The notes: generated by a model not told the origin, from the letters alone. A stretch of DNA of 13,428 nucleotides from CAZCDM01 sp964497475 (GCA_964497475.1 CAZCDM010000046.1:1-13428); one strand, 5' to 3'. Positions 1-7,616 are shown, numbered from the stretch's first letter. Made by a program: numbers and translations.

Positions 1-49
1 AAACAATGCCTCATTATACATGAATTGTGGTTTTCATCCGGGAAATCCG

Positions 50-108
50 GGTTTAGGGGAACCGAATCCTCTGCGAAACGTCTGAGAATATGATGGGTTC
101 ATTAAACC
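50..108. repeat. Inverted pair of a GGTTTA-N2/3-GAACC motif in the leader of the vWA gene
   Basis: Positions 50-63 read GGTTTAGGGGAACC. The complement of 95-108 reads GGTTTAATGAACCC. The same motif therefore occurs twice in opposite orientation, with 31 nt between the copies. As RNA the copies can pair with each other: 50-55 with 103-108 and 59-63 with 96-100, giving 11 bp around a small internal loop. Each copy can also fold on itself as a 4-bp hairpin. It could be a pair of operator sites or the basal stem of a structured leader; the sequence alone does not decide between them. The pairing is seen directly and the function is inferred. Confidence 0.4.
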
Positions 109-165
109 AGCCGGTGAGCTGAGGAAAACCTCTTCCGCGACAGATATCGGACTGGACGCGGGAGG
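108..165 (+). promoter_or_regulatory. Structured 5' leader of the vWA-ExbBD cluster (consecutive stem-loops)
   Basis: Three hairpins follow one another. CAGC/GCTG (108-111 with 118-121) is first. GAGG-AAAA-CCTC (121-132) is second. A longer stem of 131-139 with 157-165 is third: 9 pairs including two G-T, continued inside by CAG/CTG at 141-143 and 152-154. The second and third overlap at 131-132, so they compete. The region ends 38 nt before the ribosome binding site at 204-209. I compared it by eye with common riboswitch consensus elements (TPP, cyclic-di-GMP-I, cobalamin, RNase P-like) and recognised none. I see no convincing sigma-70 promoter in 1-215. Confidence 0.3.
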
Positions 166-215
166 CGATTCCTGCTTTAATATCTCTCCGGCGCAACCGT
201 GCCAAGGAGTACAGC

Positions 216-1244
216 ATGAACGAATCATCCGAAAATCGCCCCGAAGAACCGCAGGATGCCCCCCAGCCGCAGGACGCGCAGGTGGAAGACGGTGAAGCTC
301 TCGAAGAAGAGGAGCTGGAAGACCAGCCGAATCGCGACGACGTGTTCCTTCGGACCATGGCCAAGGCCATGCCCTGGGTCATCAGTATGCTCTTTCATGT
401 GGGCCTGTTCCTGCTAATGACATTCTTCGTGTTTCTGGTTATGGAAGCCGAGCAGGACGATGCGCCGATTGTCCCCAACGCGATATTAAGCGAGACCCCT
501 GGCGCGATGATGGTTCAGGCGCAGGAATCGCAGAACAAGTCGCAGACCAAGACCAAGACCAAGCGGAAGATGCGCAAGGAAAAGGTCCAGGCCGACACGG
601 GCGAGACCAACAAGCCGCTGGATACGATTCTCAGTGCAGCCAAGGGGTCTTCCGGCGGTGCCTCGGGTGGGTTGAACATGGCTACCGGCGGCGGGGGCGG
701 GCCTCGCAATTCGTTCTTCGGCTCGGGGGGCAATGCCTACAACGTCGTCTACGTCATCGACCGGTCCGGCTCGATGGTGCACACCTTCCAGGTTGCGGTT
801 CGTCCGGAGATGCTCCGTTCCATCGGACGCCTGCGCGACTCGCAGATGTTCCATATCATCCTTTTCTCCGACGAGCAGACGCCGCTGGAGTTCGGGTACA
901 AAAAGCTCGTCCCGGCCACGAAACGCAACAAGATCGAGGCCGCCCAGTTCCTGATGAGCGACGAGGTAACCCCGATGGGGCGGACCGATCCGGTTCCGGC
1001 GATTCGTCGGGCCATGGCGGTTCTCCAGCGGACCCGTAAAAAGGGCAAGCTGATCTACCTGCTCAGCGACAGCATGGACAACGTCGATCAGGATCGCGTG
1101 CTGAAGGAAATAGGCGCCGCCAACAAAGACAAGAAAGTCCACATCAATACGTTCCTCTATGGAACGGAGCCGAAACAGGGCTTTGACCTGATGGTGAAAA
1201 TCGCCGAGCAGAATGGCGGCGTGTACAAGTTCATCAACAACTAG
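216..1244 (+). CDS. Membrane-anchored von Willebrand A protein with a TonB/TolA-like transmembrane helix
   Basis: The 342-residue protein begins at ATG 216, six nt after AAGGAG (204-209). Residues 1-50 are acidic and rich in Glu, Asp, Pro and Gln, as expected for a cytoplasmic tail. Residues 53-76 form one membrane helix beginning PW, with Ser57 and His61 in an S-x-x-x-H arrangement like TonB (S16/H20) and TolA (S18/H22). A Lys/Thr-rich stretch (107-123) and a Gly/Ser-rich linker (144-172) follow. The C-terminal vWA domain (about 175-342) has a complete MIDAS: D182-R-S184-G-S186, a Thr in MGRTD (T257) and Asp in LLSDS (D285). The domain should be periplasmic. The gene heads a cluster with exbB and two exbD genes, so I infer an energy-transducing role like TonB or TolA, with vWA binding a metal-dependent ligand. 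A plain vWA protein unrelated to ExbBD remains possible. Confidence 0.85.
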   Translation: MNESSENRPEEPQDAPQPQDAQVEDGEALEEEELEDQPNRDDVFLRTMAKAMPWVISMLFHVGLFLLMTFFVFLVMEAEQDDAPIVPNAILSETPGAMMVQAQESQNKSQTKTKTKRKMRKEKVQADTGETNKPLDTILSAAKGSSGGASGGLNMATGGGGGPRNSFFGSGGNAYNVVYVIDRSGSMVHTFQVAVRPEMLRSIGRLRDSQMFHIILFSDEQTPLEFGYKKLVPATKRNKIEAAQFLMSDEVTPMGRTDPVPAIRRAMAVLQRTRKKGKLIYLLSDSMDNVDQDRVLKEIGAANKDKKVHINTFLYGTEPKQGFDLMVKIAEQNGGVYKFINN

Positions 1245-1258
1245 CAGCCGAGGTGTAC

Positions 1259-2359
1259 GTGAAGCGAACCACGCTTATCCTGCTGACATGCCTCTGCCTT
1301 GCACCCCTTGCCTGGGCAGAGATGGATGTGATCTATGATAACCGGGGCCTGTCCAGCGAGGGCAAGGTGCTTGGCTATAAGGATCGCACGGTCGTGTTGC
1401 TGCTTTTGACGCGGCGGGAGCTGAAGAGGCCCATTGAGGACGTCCGCCAGATCAAGCTGGCGGAGCATCCGGAGTTCACCCAGGCCGAGACGCTGCGCAG
1501 CGAGAAAAAGTACGACCAGGCCCTGGCGGCCTACCAGAAGGCGACCGGGCGAGCCCGGTCAGACGACTGGCTCAAGCAGCTGATCCAGGACCGCGTCTAC
1601 CTGACCCTGATGGAAAGCGGGCAGCTCGACAAGGCCATGGCGCTCTGGCTGAAGATGATGGACGAGTCCGGCCGCTCCGAGGCGGTCCAGCGGCTCGTGC
1701 CGAAAACCTTCGCCCCGGCCGGTTCCAAGGCCAACGCCCAGGCCATCGCGCTGCTCGACCGCAAAGTCGAGTCGCTCTCGAAGGATCCCAGGAAAAACCA
1801 GGCCTACATGGTCCAACTGCTGAAGCTGAAAATGAAAATACAAGAGGCCGATGGGGACACCGCCGGTCTGGCCAAGACGCTGGAGCAGATTGACCGGGTC
1901 ATGGGCAAGACTTCGCCCGATGGCCCGGCCGGGACGCCAACCTCCCCGGCCGCACCGGCTGCGGGGGGGCAGGACACCGGCCTGATGCTGCTGGAAAGCA
2001 AGTTCAAGGTCGGCAAGTATGACGAGGTCCGCCAGGAGCTGGAACGCAAGTTCAAGAGCTACAAGCGGGTGGATCGTCCCGCGGCGTTGCTGTTGCTGGC
2101 CCGTTGCCAGCGCGAAGTGGCCCGGTCCTCGCAGGACAAGGAATTGCTCATCGAGGCGGGGCTGAACTTCATGACTGTCTTCTGCGAGTATGGCGGCAGC
2201 GAGCAGGCCACCGAAGCGCTCTACCGGGCGGCGGAGGTCAACCAGGCCCTGGGCAACCAGGCCGCCGCCCGCCGAACCCTGGTCGAACTGGTCGATCAGT
2301 TCGGCGGAGCCCAGGACCCGTGGGTCGACGAGGCCCGGGCGGCCCTGGAAGGATCATAA
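1259..2359 (+). CDS. Secreted small beta-domain plus TPR protein, function unknown
   Basis: I start this gene at GTG 1259 (366 residues). AGG at 1251-1253 then lies five nt upstream and the product begins with a clean signal peptide (MKRTTLILL..., cleaved after about A20). A GTG at 1253 would add two residues but leave no room for a ribosome binding site. Residues 22-67 look like a small beta-rich module (EGKVLGYKDRTVVL, ending DVRQIKL). TPR-like helices occupy about 71-215. A Pro/Ala/Gly linker covers 217-240, and a second TPR-like block runs from 242 to the end. It starts 14 nt after the vWA gene and precedes exbB, so it is probably co-transcribed. A periplasmic scaffold for the vWA/ExbBD proteins, comparable in position and type to the TPR protein CpoB of Tol-Pal, is inference. 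I do not recognise the exact family. Confidence 0.75.
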   Translation: MKRTTLILLTCLCLAPLAWAEMDVIYDNRGLSSEGKVLGYKDRTVVLLLLTRRELKRPIEDVRQIKLAEHPEFTQAETLRSEKKYDQALAAYQKATGRARSDDWLKQLIQDRVYLTLMESGQLDKAMALWLKMMDESGRSEAVQRLVPKTFAPAGSKANAQAIALLDRKVESLSKDPRKNQAYMVQLLKLKMKIQEADGDTAGLAKTLEQIDRVMGKTSPDGPAGTPTSPAAPAAGGQDTGLMLLESKFKVGKYDEVRQELERKFKSYKRVDRPAALLLLARCQREVARSSQDKELLIEAGLNFMTVFCEYGGSEQATEALYRAAEVNQALGNQAAARRTLVELVDQFGGAQDPWVDEARAALEGS

Positions 2360-2462
2360 CCTTTTGCCGTGCGGCATGGCCCGGACGGTTCGACACGACA
2401 TACTACCCTAGACCGATGCTCGCCAACGAGATGGCCGAGCGACAACTTCAAGGAGATTTTAC

Positions 2463-3128
2463 ATGATGGATGTATTGATGCTTGCACAGGATAAGCCGGA
2501 TATCGACTACTTCAACATTCTGATTCAGGGCGGCGGCGCGATCGGCTATCTGCTATGGGGTCTCAGCGTGGTCGTTGTCGCTCTGGCGGTGAAGTATTTC
2601 ATCCAGATCCGCCGGGACAACATCCTTCCCGAGCTGGCGAACCAGCAGATTCAGGATCTCTTCGAGCAGAAGCAGTACCGCGAGGCGATCGATATGACCG
2701 AGAACCAGCCGGACTTCCTGAGCTACATCGTCCACGCCGCGCTGAGCGAAGCCCCCCACGGGTACCCGGCCATGGAGCGTGCCATGGAAGAAGCCGCCGA
2801 AGAACGCACCACCGCCATGCTGCGTTCGATCGAATGGCTGAACCTTATCGGCAACATCGGCCCGATGCTCGGTCTGCTCGGTACCGTCTGGGGTATGATT
2901 GGTGCGTTCTTCAGCATCGTTGCCGTCGGCGGCTCGCCGGATCCCTCGGCCCTGGCCGGTGACATCGGCGTGGCCCTGGTCACGACGCTGCTGGGCCTGG
3001 GCGTGTCCATTCCGGCCCTGTCGGTTTTCTCGATCATGCGTAACCGCATCGACGCGATCACCAGCGAAGCCGTCATGACCAGCCAGGAACTCATCAGCAC
3101 CTTCCGCCCCACGGCCAAGAAGGGCTGA
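2463..3128 (+). CDS. exbB: MotA/TolQ/ExbB-family proton channel subunit
   Basis: The 221-residue protein starts at ATG 2463, seven nt after AAGGAG (2450-2455). ATG 2466 is a possible alternative. It has the three-helix layout of ExbB/TolQ: helix 1 at about 24-47, a long cytoplasmic helical segment (48-124), helix 2 at about 127-152 and helix 3 at about 166-192. The family signature GNIGPMLGLLGTVWGMI lies at 130-146, and the second conserved block GDIGVALVTTLLGL at 166-179. ExbB pentamers surround an ExbD dimer and convert the proton gradient into motion of a TonB/TolA-type partner. Two exbD genes follow directly. Length agrees with TolQ/ExbB (about 220-245). The split between TolQ and ExbB cannot be made from sequence alone; the symbol is family-level. 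Confidence 0.93.
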   Translation: MMDVLMLAQDKPDIDYFNILIQGGGAIGYLLWGLSVVVVALAVKYFIQIRRDNILPELANQQIQDLFEQKQYREAIDMTENQPDFLSYIVHAALSEAPHGYPAMERAMEEAAEERTTAMLRSIEWLNLIGNIGPMLGLLGTVWGMIGAFFSIVAVGGSPDPSALAGDIGVALVTTLLGLGVSIPALSVFSIMRNRIDAITSEAVMTSQELISTFRPTAKKG

Positions 3129-3149
3129 GCCTACGTGCATTGACCCGTT

Positions 3150-3178
3150 CGGCCGGGGCGGTATGGCCCGCCCGGCCG
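3150..3178 (+). promoter_or_regulatory. GC-rich stem-loop between exbB and the first exbD
   Basis: GGCCGGG (3151-3157) pairs with CCCGGCC (3171-3177), and 3150 with 3178. A bulged G at 3158 is followed by three more pairs (CGG with CCG). There is no T-run after it, so it is not a classic intrinsic terminator. It sits 22 nt after the exbB stop and 22 nt before the exbD ribosome binding site. A likely role is to stabilise or trim the upstream mRNA and set the ExbB:ExbD ratio, which is higher than 1 in known motors. That role is inference. Confidence 0.45.
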
Positions 3179-3211
3179 GGCAGCAACCAGTGATTTGCCA
3201 AGGAACCAACC

Positions 3212-3730
3212 ATGGCCAGACGCAAAAAAAAGCAGCGGCAAGGTGGCGGGGCTGAGGAAGTCAACCTCACCCCGATGATTGACTGCACCTTCCAGCTGAT
3301 TATTTTCTTCGTTCTGACGGCCCAGATGGCCTCGGAACAGACCAAGCTCGTGCCCCCGTACCCGCATAAAACCATCGCCATCAAGGCCGAGGAGGGCAAG
3401 GTTGCCCTGCCCAACCGCGTGGTGATTTCGGTGGCCAACAAGTTTGGCGACGCGCCGGCAGATGAGCGGGACAAGGGCCTCTCAGCCGTGCCGCAGTTCT
3501 ACCGCGTCGGTGCGGGCAATAAGATCGACATTGGGGACATGGAAACCCTCAAGCAGATCATCGAGCAGCGCAAGGCGCAGTCGGCCAGTGATGGCTACAA
3601 CCCCGATGATTTCGTCGTGGAAATCCGTGCCGACAAGGACATCGCCTTCGGCGGCATCGAGCCGATCCTCCGCGCCGCCGCCGAGGTCAAGATCACCAAG
3701 ATGGCCATCACCGCCATCGCGGAACAGTAA
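3212..3730 (+). CDS. exbD: ExbD/TolR-family protein, first copy
   Basis: The 172-residue protein starts at ATG 3212, seven nt after AAGGA (3200-3204). A short basic cytoplasmic tail (RRKKKQRQ) is followed by VNLTPMIDCTFQLIIFFVLT at 17-36. This is the ExbD/TolR signature, and Asp24 is at the proton-carrying position (D25 in E. coli ExbD). One membrane helix covers about 22-38. The periplasmic part contains a family-type C-terminal fold, with FVVEIRADKDI near 134-144 and a closing helix/strand (KITKMAITAI). The segment at about 75-110 is longer than in short ExbDs. It lies between exbB and a second exbD in the same orientation, so it should be a subunit of the same inner-membrane motor. Confidence 0.92.
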   Translation: MARRKKKQRQGGGAEEVNLTPMIDCTFQLIIFFVLTAQMASEQTKLVPPYPHKTIAIKAEEGKVALPNRVVISVANKFGDAPADERDKGLSAVPQFYRVGAGNKIDIGDMETLKQIIEQRKAQSASDGYNPDDFVVEIRADKDIAFGGIEPILRAAAEVKITKMAITAIAEQ

Positions 3731-3751
3731 CCCCAGCCAGCGAGACTGTAC

Positions 3752-4240
3752 ATGAGCAGTTCACAGAAACAAACCATCGAACAGAGCGACACGCAGCACT
3801 TCGAGCCGCCCCGCAAGCAGCGCAGCAGCGGGGGGGGCAAGCAGCAGCCGCCGCTGACGCCCATGATCGACGTGACCTTCCAGCTGCTGATCTTCTTCCT
3901 GTTGACCAGCAGCTTCCAGCTTGACGAGGGGCAGATCCCCGGGTCGATTCCCGCCCAGGGGCCTTCCAGCCCGTCGATTATCGAGCCGGTCAATGTGACC
4001 CTGCGTCCGGCCGGGACCTATTTTGAGGAAGTGCAGTACAAAGTCGACCAACTGCCGCCGATGACCCGTCCGCAGGAATTGCAGGAGATCCTGCTCAGCA
4101 AGAAAGCGGCCTACCCGGAAGGCCAGGAGATTCCCGTGATCCTCGATGTATCGCGCGATGTCCGCTGGAGCTATGTGACCGAAGCATTCAACGCGGCCAG
4201 CCTGGCAAAATTCCCCGTCATTACCTTCAAGACCCGTTAG
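3752..4240 (+). CDS. exbD: ExbD/TolR-family protein, second, divergent copy
   Basis: The 162-residue protein starts at ATG 3752, 21 nt after the previous stop, with no strong Shine-Dalgarno. It may depend on translational coupling. The N-terminal cytoplasmic tail is unusually long (about 34 residues, Gln/Ser/Gly-rich and basic). The signature PLTPMIDVTFQLLIFFLLTS at 34-53 places the conserved Asp at 40. One membrane helix runs from about 39 to 54. A Pro/Ser-rich stretch (63-80) leads to a periplasmic domain ending IPVILDVSRDVRWSYVTEAF...FPVITFKT, a TolR/ExbD-like fold. Outside the signature it is clearly different from the first copy, so this is not a recent duplication. Two ExbDs behind one ExbB suggest a heterodimer inside the ExbB ring, or alternative motors. 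Both are inference. Confidence 0.92.
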   Translation: MSSSQKQTIEQSDTQHFEPPRKQRSSGGGKQQPPLTPMIDVTFQLLIFFLLTSSFQLDEGQIPGSIPAQGPSSPSIIEPVNVTLRPAGTYFEEVQYKVDQLPPMTRPQELQEILLSKKAAYPEGQEIPVILDVSRDVRWSYVTEAFNAASLAKFPVITFKTR

Positions 4241-4247
4241 AGCTTCC

Positions 4248-7200
4248 ATGCCCCAATCCATACATCACAGACACAACAGGATGAGATACCAGAGCGGATC
4301 GGCCCGGCTGCTGTCGGCCGGACGGAATCGGACGCAGGCGTGGGGTGCTTGTACAGCGCGGCGCTGCGCGGTGGGACTGGCGGTTGTGGTGGTATTGACC
4401 ATCTCGCTCGGCGCCCAAGCCCAGGATGCTCCCGTGCGTCCCTATCTGCAGGGCGATGTGGACCGGCTCGGGCGGGTGCTTCAACGGCTGGGCATGAACG
4501 AGATGCTCTCGACCCTGGCCAATCAGAGCGATAACACCGCCATCGAGCTGCGTGCCCTCGATGCCGAGCGGGCTACGCTTTCGCCGGAGGCACTGGACCA
4601 GAGGCTGACGACCATTGCCGGCAAGCTCAAAGCCCAGGCCGACGCCATGAAGCAGCAGATCGACAAGGCCCGCGAGCCGTTCAAGAAGGCCCTGGCCGCC
4701 GCCGAAACCCATAAAGCCGACCGTGCCTGCCAGGTCTTCTATCAGAAAAATGAAGAGCAACTGCTGGACTACTACCGTAAGCGGGTTCGCTATCTCGACC
4801 TGATGGTGGTCCAGCGTTCCAAGCCGTACGTGGATAAGCTGATTTTCCTGATCGGCGGCGACGAGGATCGCAAGGCGCTGCTCGAGCTGACTGAAGGTGC
4901 CATCAACGACCTCGAGCAGCTCGAAGAGCAGATCACGGAAAACGAGCTCTCCGACGCCCGTAAGTATTCGCTGAATAACCCCCAGCTGGCCGGGCTGACG
5001 GTTTACTTCATGCCCCAGCTGGAAGACATCGCCAATACGCTGCGGTTCTCGGCGGCGTATGTCCGCTTTTACCGCGCGATGGCCTTGCCCGAGACGATCG
5101 TTACCGAGGAGGGCCCCGCGCCGAACAACAAACGCATGGACCTGCTGAACAAGGCGACCGAAAAGATCACCCCCTTCGCCAAGGACGATGTCTACGGCGT
5201 ACGGACGCAGGCGACGCTGCTGCAGGGCCGGGCCTTCCGCACGCTGGGGAAGTACGATCTGGCGGCCAAGGCGCTGGCCTGGGCGACGGGCCCCGAGGCC
5301 GACTCGTCCATGCTCGTCGAAGCCCTCTTCTCCCAGGCGCGGAATTACATTTCCTGGGGCGAGTCGCTTGTGGGCAAGGCCGGGGCAAACCCGGACGATA
5401 TCGCCCAGGGCGAGCAGAAATTCGACCAGGCCAAGGCCGCCATCGATACCTTCACCACCAAGGGCATTGAAGCCGTCGGGGAGGAAAACTCGCTCGGCGT
5501 GGACGTGAAAAAACTGCTGCTGGAGTATGCCCTCTACGACACCTGGGCGCAGGCTCTTCGCAAGGCGGACAAGCCCGACCAGGCGGCGGAAAAAGACCGC
5601 CAGGCCCAGAAGAGTTTCCTGGGCTTTCTGCAGAAGTACACCGACCCCGGCATCCAGGGTGCCATCGGCGAGATGGTGCGGGACAAGTTCCGTGGGCGGG
5701 ACTGGAAGAAGCTTGATCCGGTGCTGGTTCTGCTTATCGGCATTGCCGAGCTGAACGAGGCGGAAAAAACCCTCGAAGCCAGCCCCGACGACCAGGCCGC
5801 CCTCGAACAGCTGGACAAGGCCCAGGAGATGTTCGAGTCGATCCGCACCAGCAAGGCCGAATCGGCCCAGCAGGCCATCCCCGACGCCCTCTGGCGCCTG
5901 GGTGTGATTCGCCTGAAGAAGACCGAGAACTTCCAGGCCGCCGAGATGTTCCGCGAACTCGTTGCCCGCTTCTCCGAGCACGAGCGGGCCTACGATGCGT
6001 CGCTGCTAGCCGTGAAGATCAACCGCCAGCTGATTATCCTTTTCCTGGAGGATCAGCCCGACCAGCCCGTGCCGGCCGAGCGTCGTCAGGAGCTGATCAA
6101 GTCCATCGAGCTGTTGGTGAACAAGTGGCCCGACAAGGCCGAGGCCGCCGTGTACAACTTCGACCTGGGCTTCCAGTACCAGCAGCTGGCCGAGTCGGCA
6201 TCAGGCGCGGAGCGGACGCAGCTGGTCAACAAGGCCATCGCCGCCTACGATAAAGTGCCCGCCGATTCGGTCCTGGCCCCTGAGGCGCGGTTCTATCGGC
6301 TCGAGCTTCGCTACCAGCGGCTCGAGTCGCTGGACAAGCCCGACGCCCAGGCCGTGCGCGACCTCATTGCCGACCTGCGCCGCTACGGGCAGTCTGCTCT
6401 TGACCAGCGAGCCAACGCCCCGGCTGAGCGGGATAACACCGGCCAGCCCACCCAGGCCGACCTGGGCCGATGGGGCTCGCAGGCGGAGTATTTCGCAGCT
6501 GTGCTGCAGTACGAAAAGCTCGGCGAGCATGACCAGGCCCTGGCCAGCCTCGAAGAGCTGCCCACCCGTTGGCCCAATACGACCGTCCTGCAGGAAAGCA
6601 AAGATTTCCTGATCCGCAAACTGCTGGCCTCGGGGCAGGTGGAAAAGGGCGTCAACGAATTCCGGCAGTTCCAGAAGCAGTACAGCCGGGAGGAAACCGA
6701 CGCCCTGATGCGGCAGGTGGTCTCGACGCTGAAGCGGACCATCGACCAGTTGGCCGCTTCGGGCAAGGACCCCCAACGCCTCGCGGAATTCCGCTCGGCC
6801 TACAAGAACTTCGGCCAGCAGCTCTACGACGGCCTGCCCAGCTCGGCTGCCCCGGAGGACAAGTACGCCATTACCGTACTCTACGCCGATGCTCTGGTCC
6901 AGAGCGGTTCCAAGCCCGACGCGACCCGCGCCCTGGAGTTGCTGAAGGTGCTCGAAGACCAGAACAACGCCCGCCGCAAACGCGAGGCACAGGCCATCGA
7001 CGCCAAAATCACCCCCAGCCTCAATGCGGTTCGCAGCAATTCGCGTCCGGCCCTGGATCGTTCCCTGGAGCAGTACGAAAAGACCAAGGCAGAGTTTGAC
7101 ATGGCCGACTGGGACAGCATGGAAAACAGCCTGATCAACTTCGCCTTCAAACGCCTCGATGACGAGTCGCTGGTCGACTCGACGTGGTCGGAGCAGCGCA

Positions 7201-7616
7201 AGACCGAGTTCCGCCAGGGGCTGCGCGACCAGGCCGCCGAAGCCATACGCAAGGCGTACGGGGCAATGGCGGCGGTACTCAAAAAGCGGCTGCCCATGGA
7301 TGCCAACGTCCCCTATCTGCAGGGCAAGGCCAAGATGAATCTCGGGCAGTACGCCGAGGCGGCCGAGATTCTCAATCCCTTGGCCCGGGGTCTTGCCCCG
7401 CAGGCCAGTCCGGAAATCTACTGGGATACGCAGCTGATGCTGCTGCGGGCGATGATGGAACAGGCCCGGGCGGCCGGTGAAATCAACAAGCTCCAGGCCC
7501 TGCTGGTCCGGCTCAAACAGATGCGCAGCGGTTCGCCCTGGCCGAGCCATTACCAGGGCCGGTTCAACCGCCTGGAGTTCCAAACGCAGCAGGCCGTTGA
7601 GGCGATGAAAAAGTAA
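4248..7616 (+). CDS. Large secreted TPR-repeat protein (1122 residues)
   Basis: The gene starts at ATG 4248, seven nt after exbD2, with only a weak AGAG upstream. ATG 4281 (residue 12) is another possible start. The signal peptide has an unusually long, basic n-region (1-40), a hydrophobic core (41-56) and a likely cleavage after about A58. The mature part is almost entirely alpha-helical with degenerate TPR-like pairs. The clearest are near residues 324-352 (GRAFRTLGKYDLAAKAL), 560-600, 748-790 (QYEKLGEHDQALASL) and 1022-1060 (GKAKMNLGQYAEAAEI). Early segments (about 85-190) look coiled-coil. No catalytic motif is visible. As the last gene of the ExbBD/vWA cluster it is likely a periplasmic scaffold linking the motor to the envelope or outer membrane. 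That role is inferred from position. Confidence 0.8.
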   Translation: MPQSIHHRHNRMRYQSGSARLLSAGRNRTQAWGACTARRCAVGLAVVVVLTISLGAQAQDAPVRPYLQGDVDRLGRVLQRLGMNEMLSTLANQSDNTAIELRALDAERATLSPEALDQRLTTIAGKLKAQADAMKQQIDKAREPFKKALAAAETHKADRACQVFYQKNEEQLLDYYRKRVRYLDLMVVQRSKPYVDKLIFLIGGDEDRKALLELTEGAINDLEQLEEQITENELSDARKYSLNNPQLAGLTVYFMPQLEDIANTLRFSAAYVRFYRAMALPETIVTEEGPAPNNKRMDLLNKATEKITPFAKDDVYGVRTQATLLQGRAFRTLGKYDLAAKALAWATGPEADSSMLVEALFSQARNYISWGESLVGKAGANPDDIAQGEQKFDQAKAAIDTFTTKGIEAVGEENSLGVDVKKLLLEYALYDTWAQALRKADKPDQAAEKDRQAQKSFLGFLQKYTDPGIQGAIGEMVRDKFRGRDWKKLDPVLVLLIGIAELNEAEKTLEASPDDQAALEQLDKAQEMFESIRTSKAESAQQAIPDALWRLGVIRLKKTENFQAAEMFRELVARFSEHERAYDASLLAVKINRQLIILFLEDQPDQPVPAERRQELIKSIELLVNKWPDKAEAAVYNFDLGFQYQQLAESASGAERTQLVNKAIAAYDKVPADSVLAPEARFYRLELRYQRLESLDKPDAQAVRDLIADLRRYGQSALDQRANAPAERDNTGQPTQADLGRWGSQAEYFAAVLQYEKLGEHDQALASLEELPTRWPNTTVLQESKDFLIRKLLASGQVEKGVNEFRQFQKQYSREETDALMRQVVSTLKRTIDQLAASGKDPQRLAEFRSAYKNFGQQLYDGLPSSAAPEDKYAITVLYADALVQSGSKPDATRALELLKVLEDQNNARRKREAQAIDAKITPSLNAVRSNSRPALDRSLEQYEKTKAEFDMADWDSMENSLINFAFKRLDDESLVDSTWSEQRKTEFRQGLRDQAAEAIRKAYGAMAAVLKKRLPMDANVPYLQGKAKMNLGQYAEAAEILNPLARGLAPQASPEIYWDTQLMLLRAMMEQARAAGEINKLQALLVRLKQMRSGSPWPSHYQGRFNRLEFQTQQAVEAMKK

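Noticed and set aside
1..215. Known riboswitch in the leader
   Set aside because: Compared by eye with TPP, cyclic-di-GMP-I, cobalamin and other common elements; none of the conserved cores is present.
1253..1258. GTG 1253 as start of the second gene
   Set aside because: No space remains for a ribosome binding site, and GTG 1259 yields a typical signal peptide.
4227..5981. 584-codon open frame on the minus strand
   Set aside because: It lies antisense to the TPR gene, whose + frame has a signal peptide and TPR-type sequence. Long antisense frames are expected in GC-rich DNA with strong third-position bias, and this one shows no domain.
4440..7325. Repeated stretch coding PYLQG in the large TPR gene (near 4440 and 7312)
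   Set aside because: The match is short, and the surrounding sequences differ, so it is most likely chance.
6201..7583. 460-codon minus-strand frame
   Set aside because: Antisense shadow of the same 1122-residue TPR gene, without ribosome binding site or motif.
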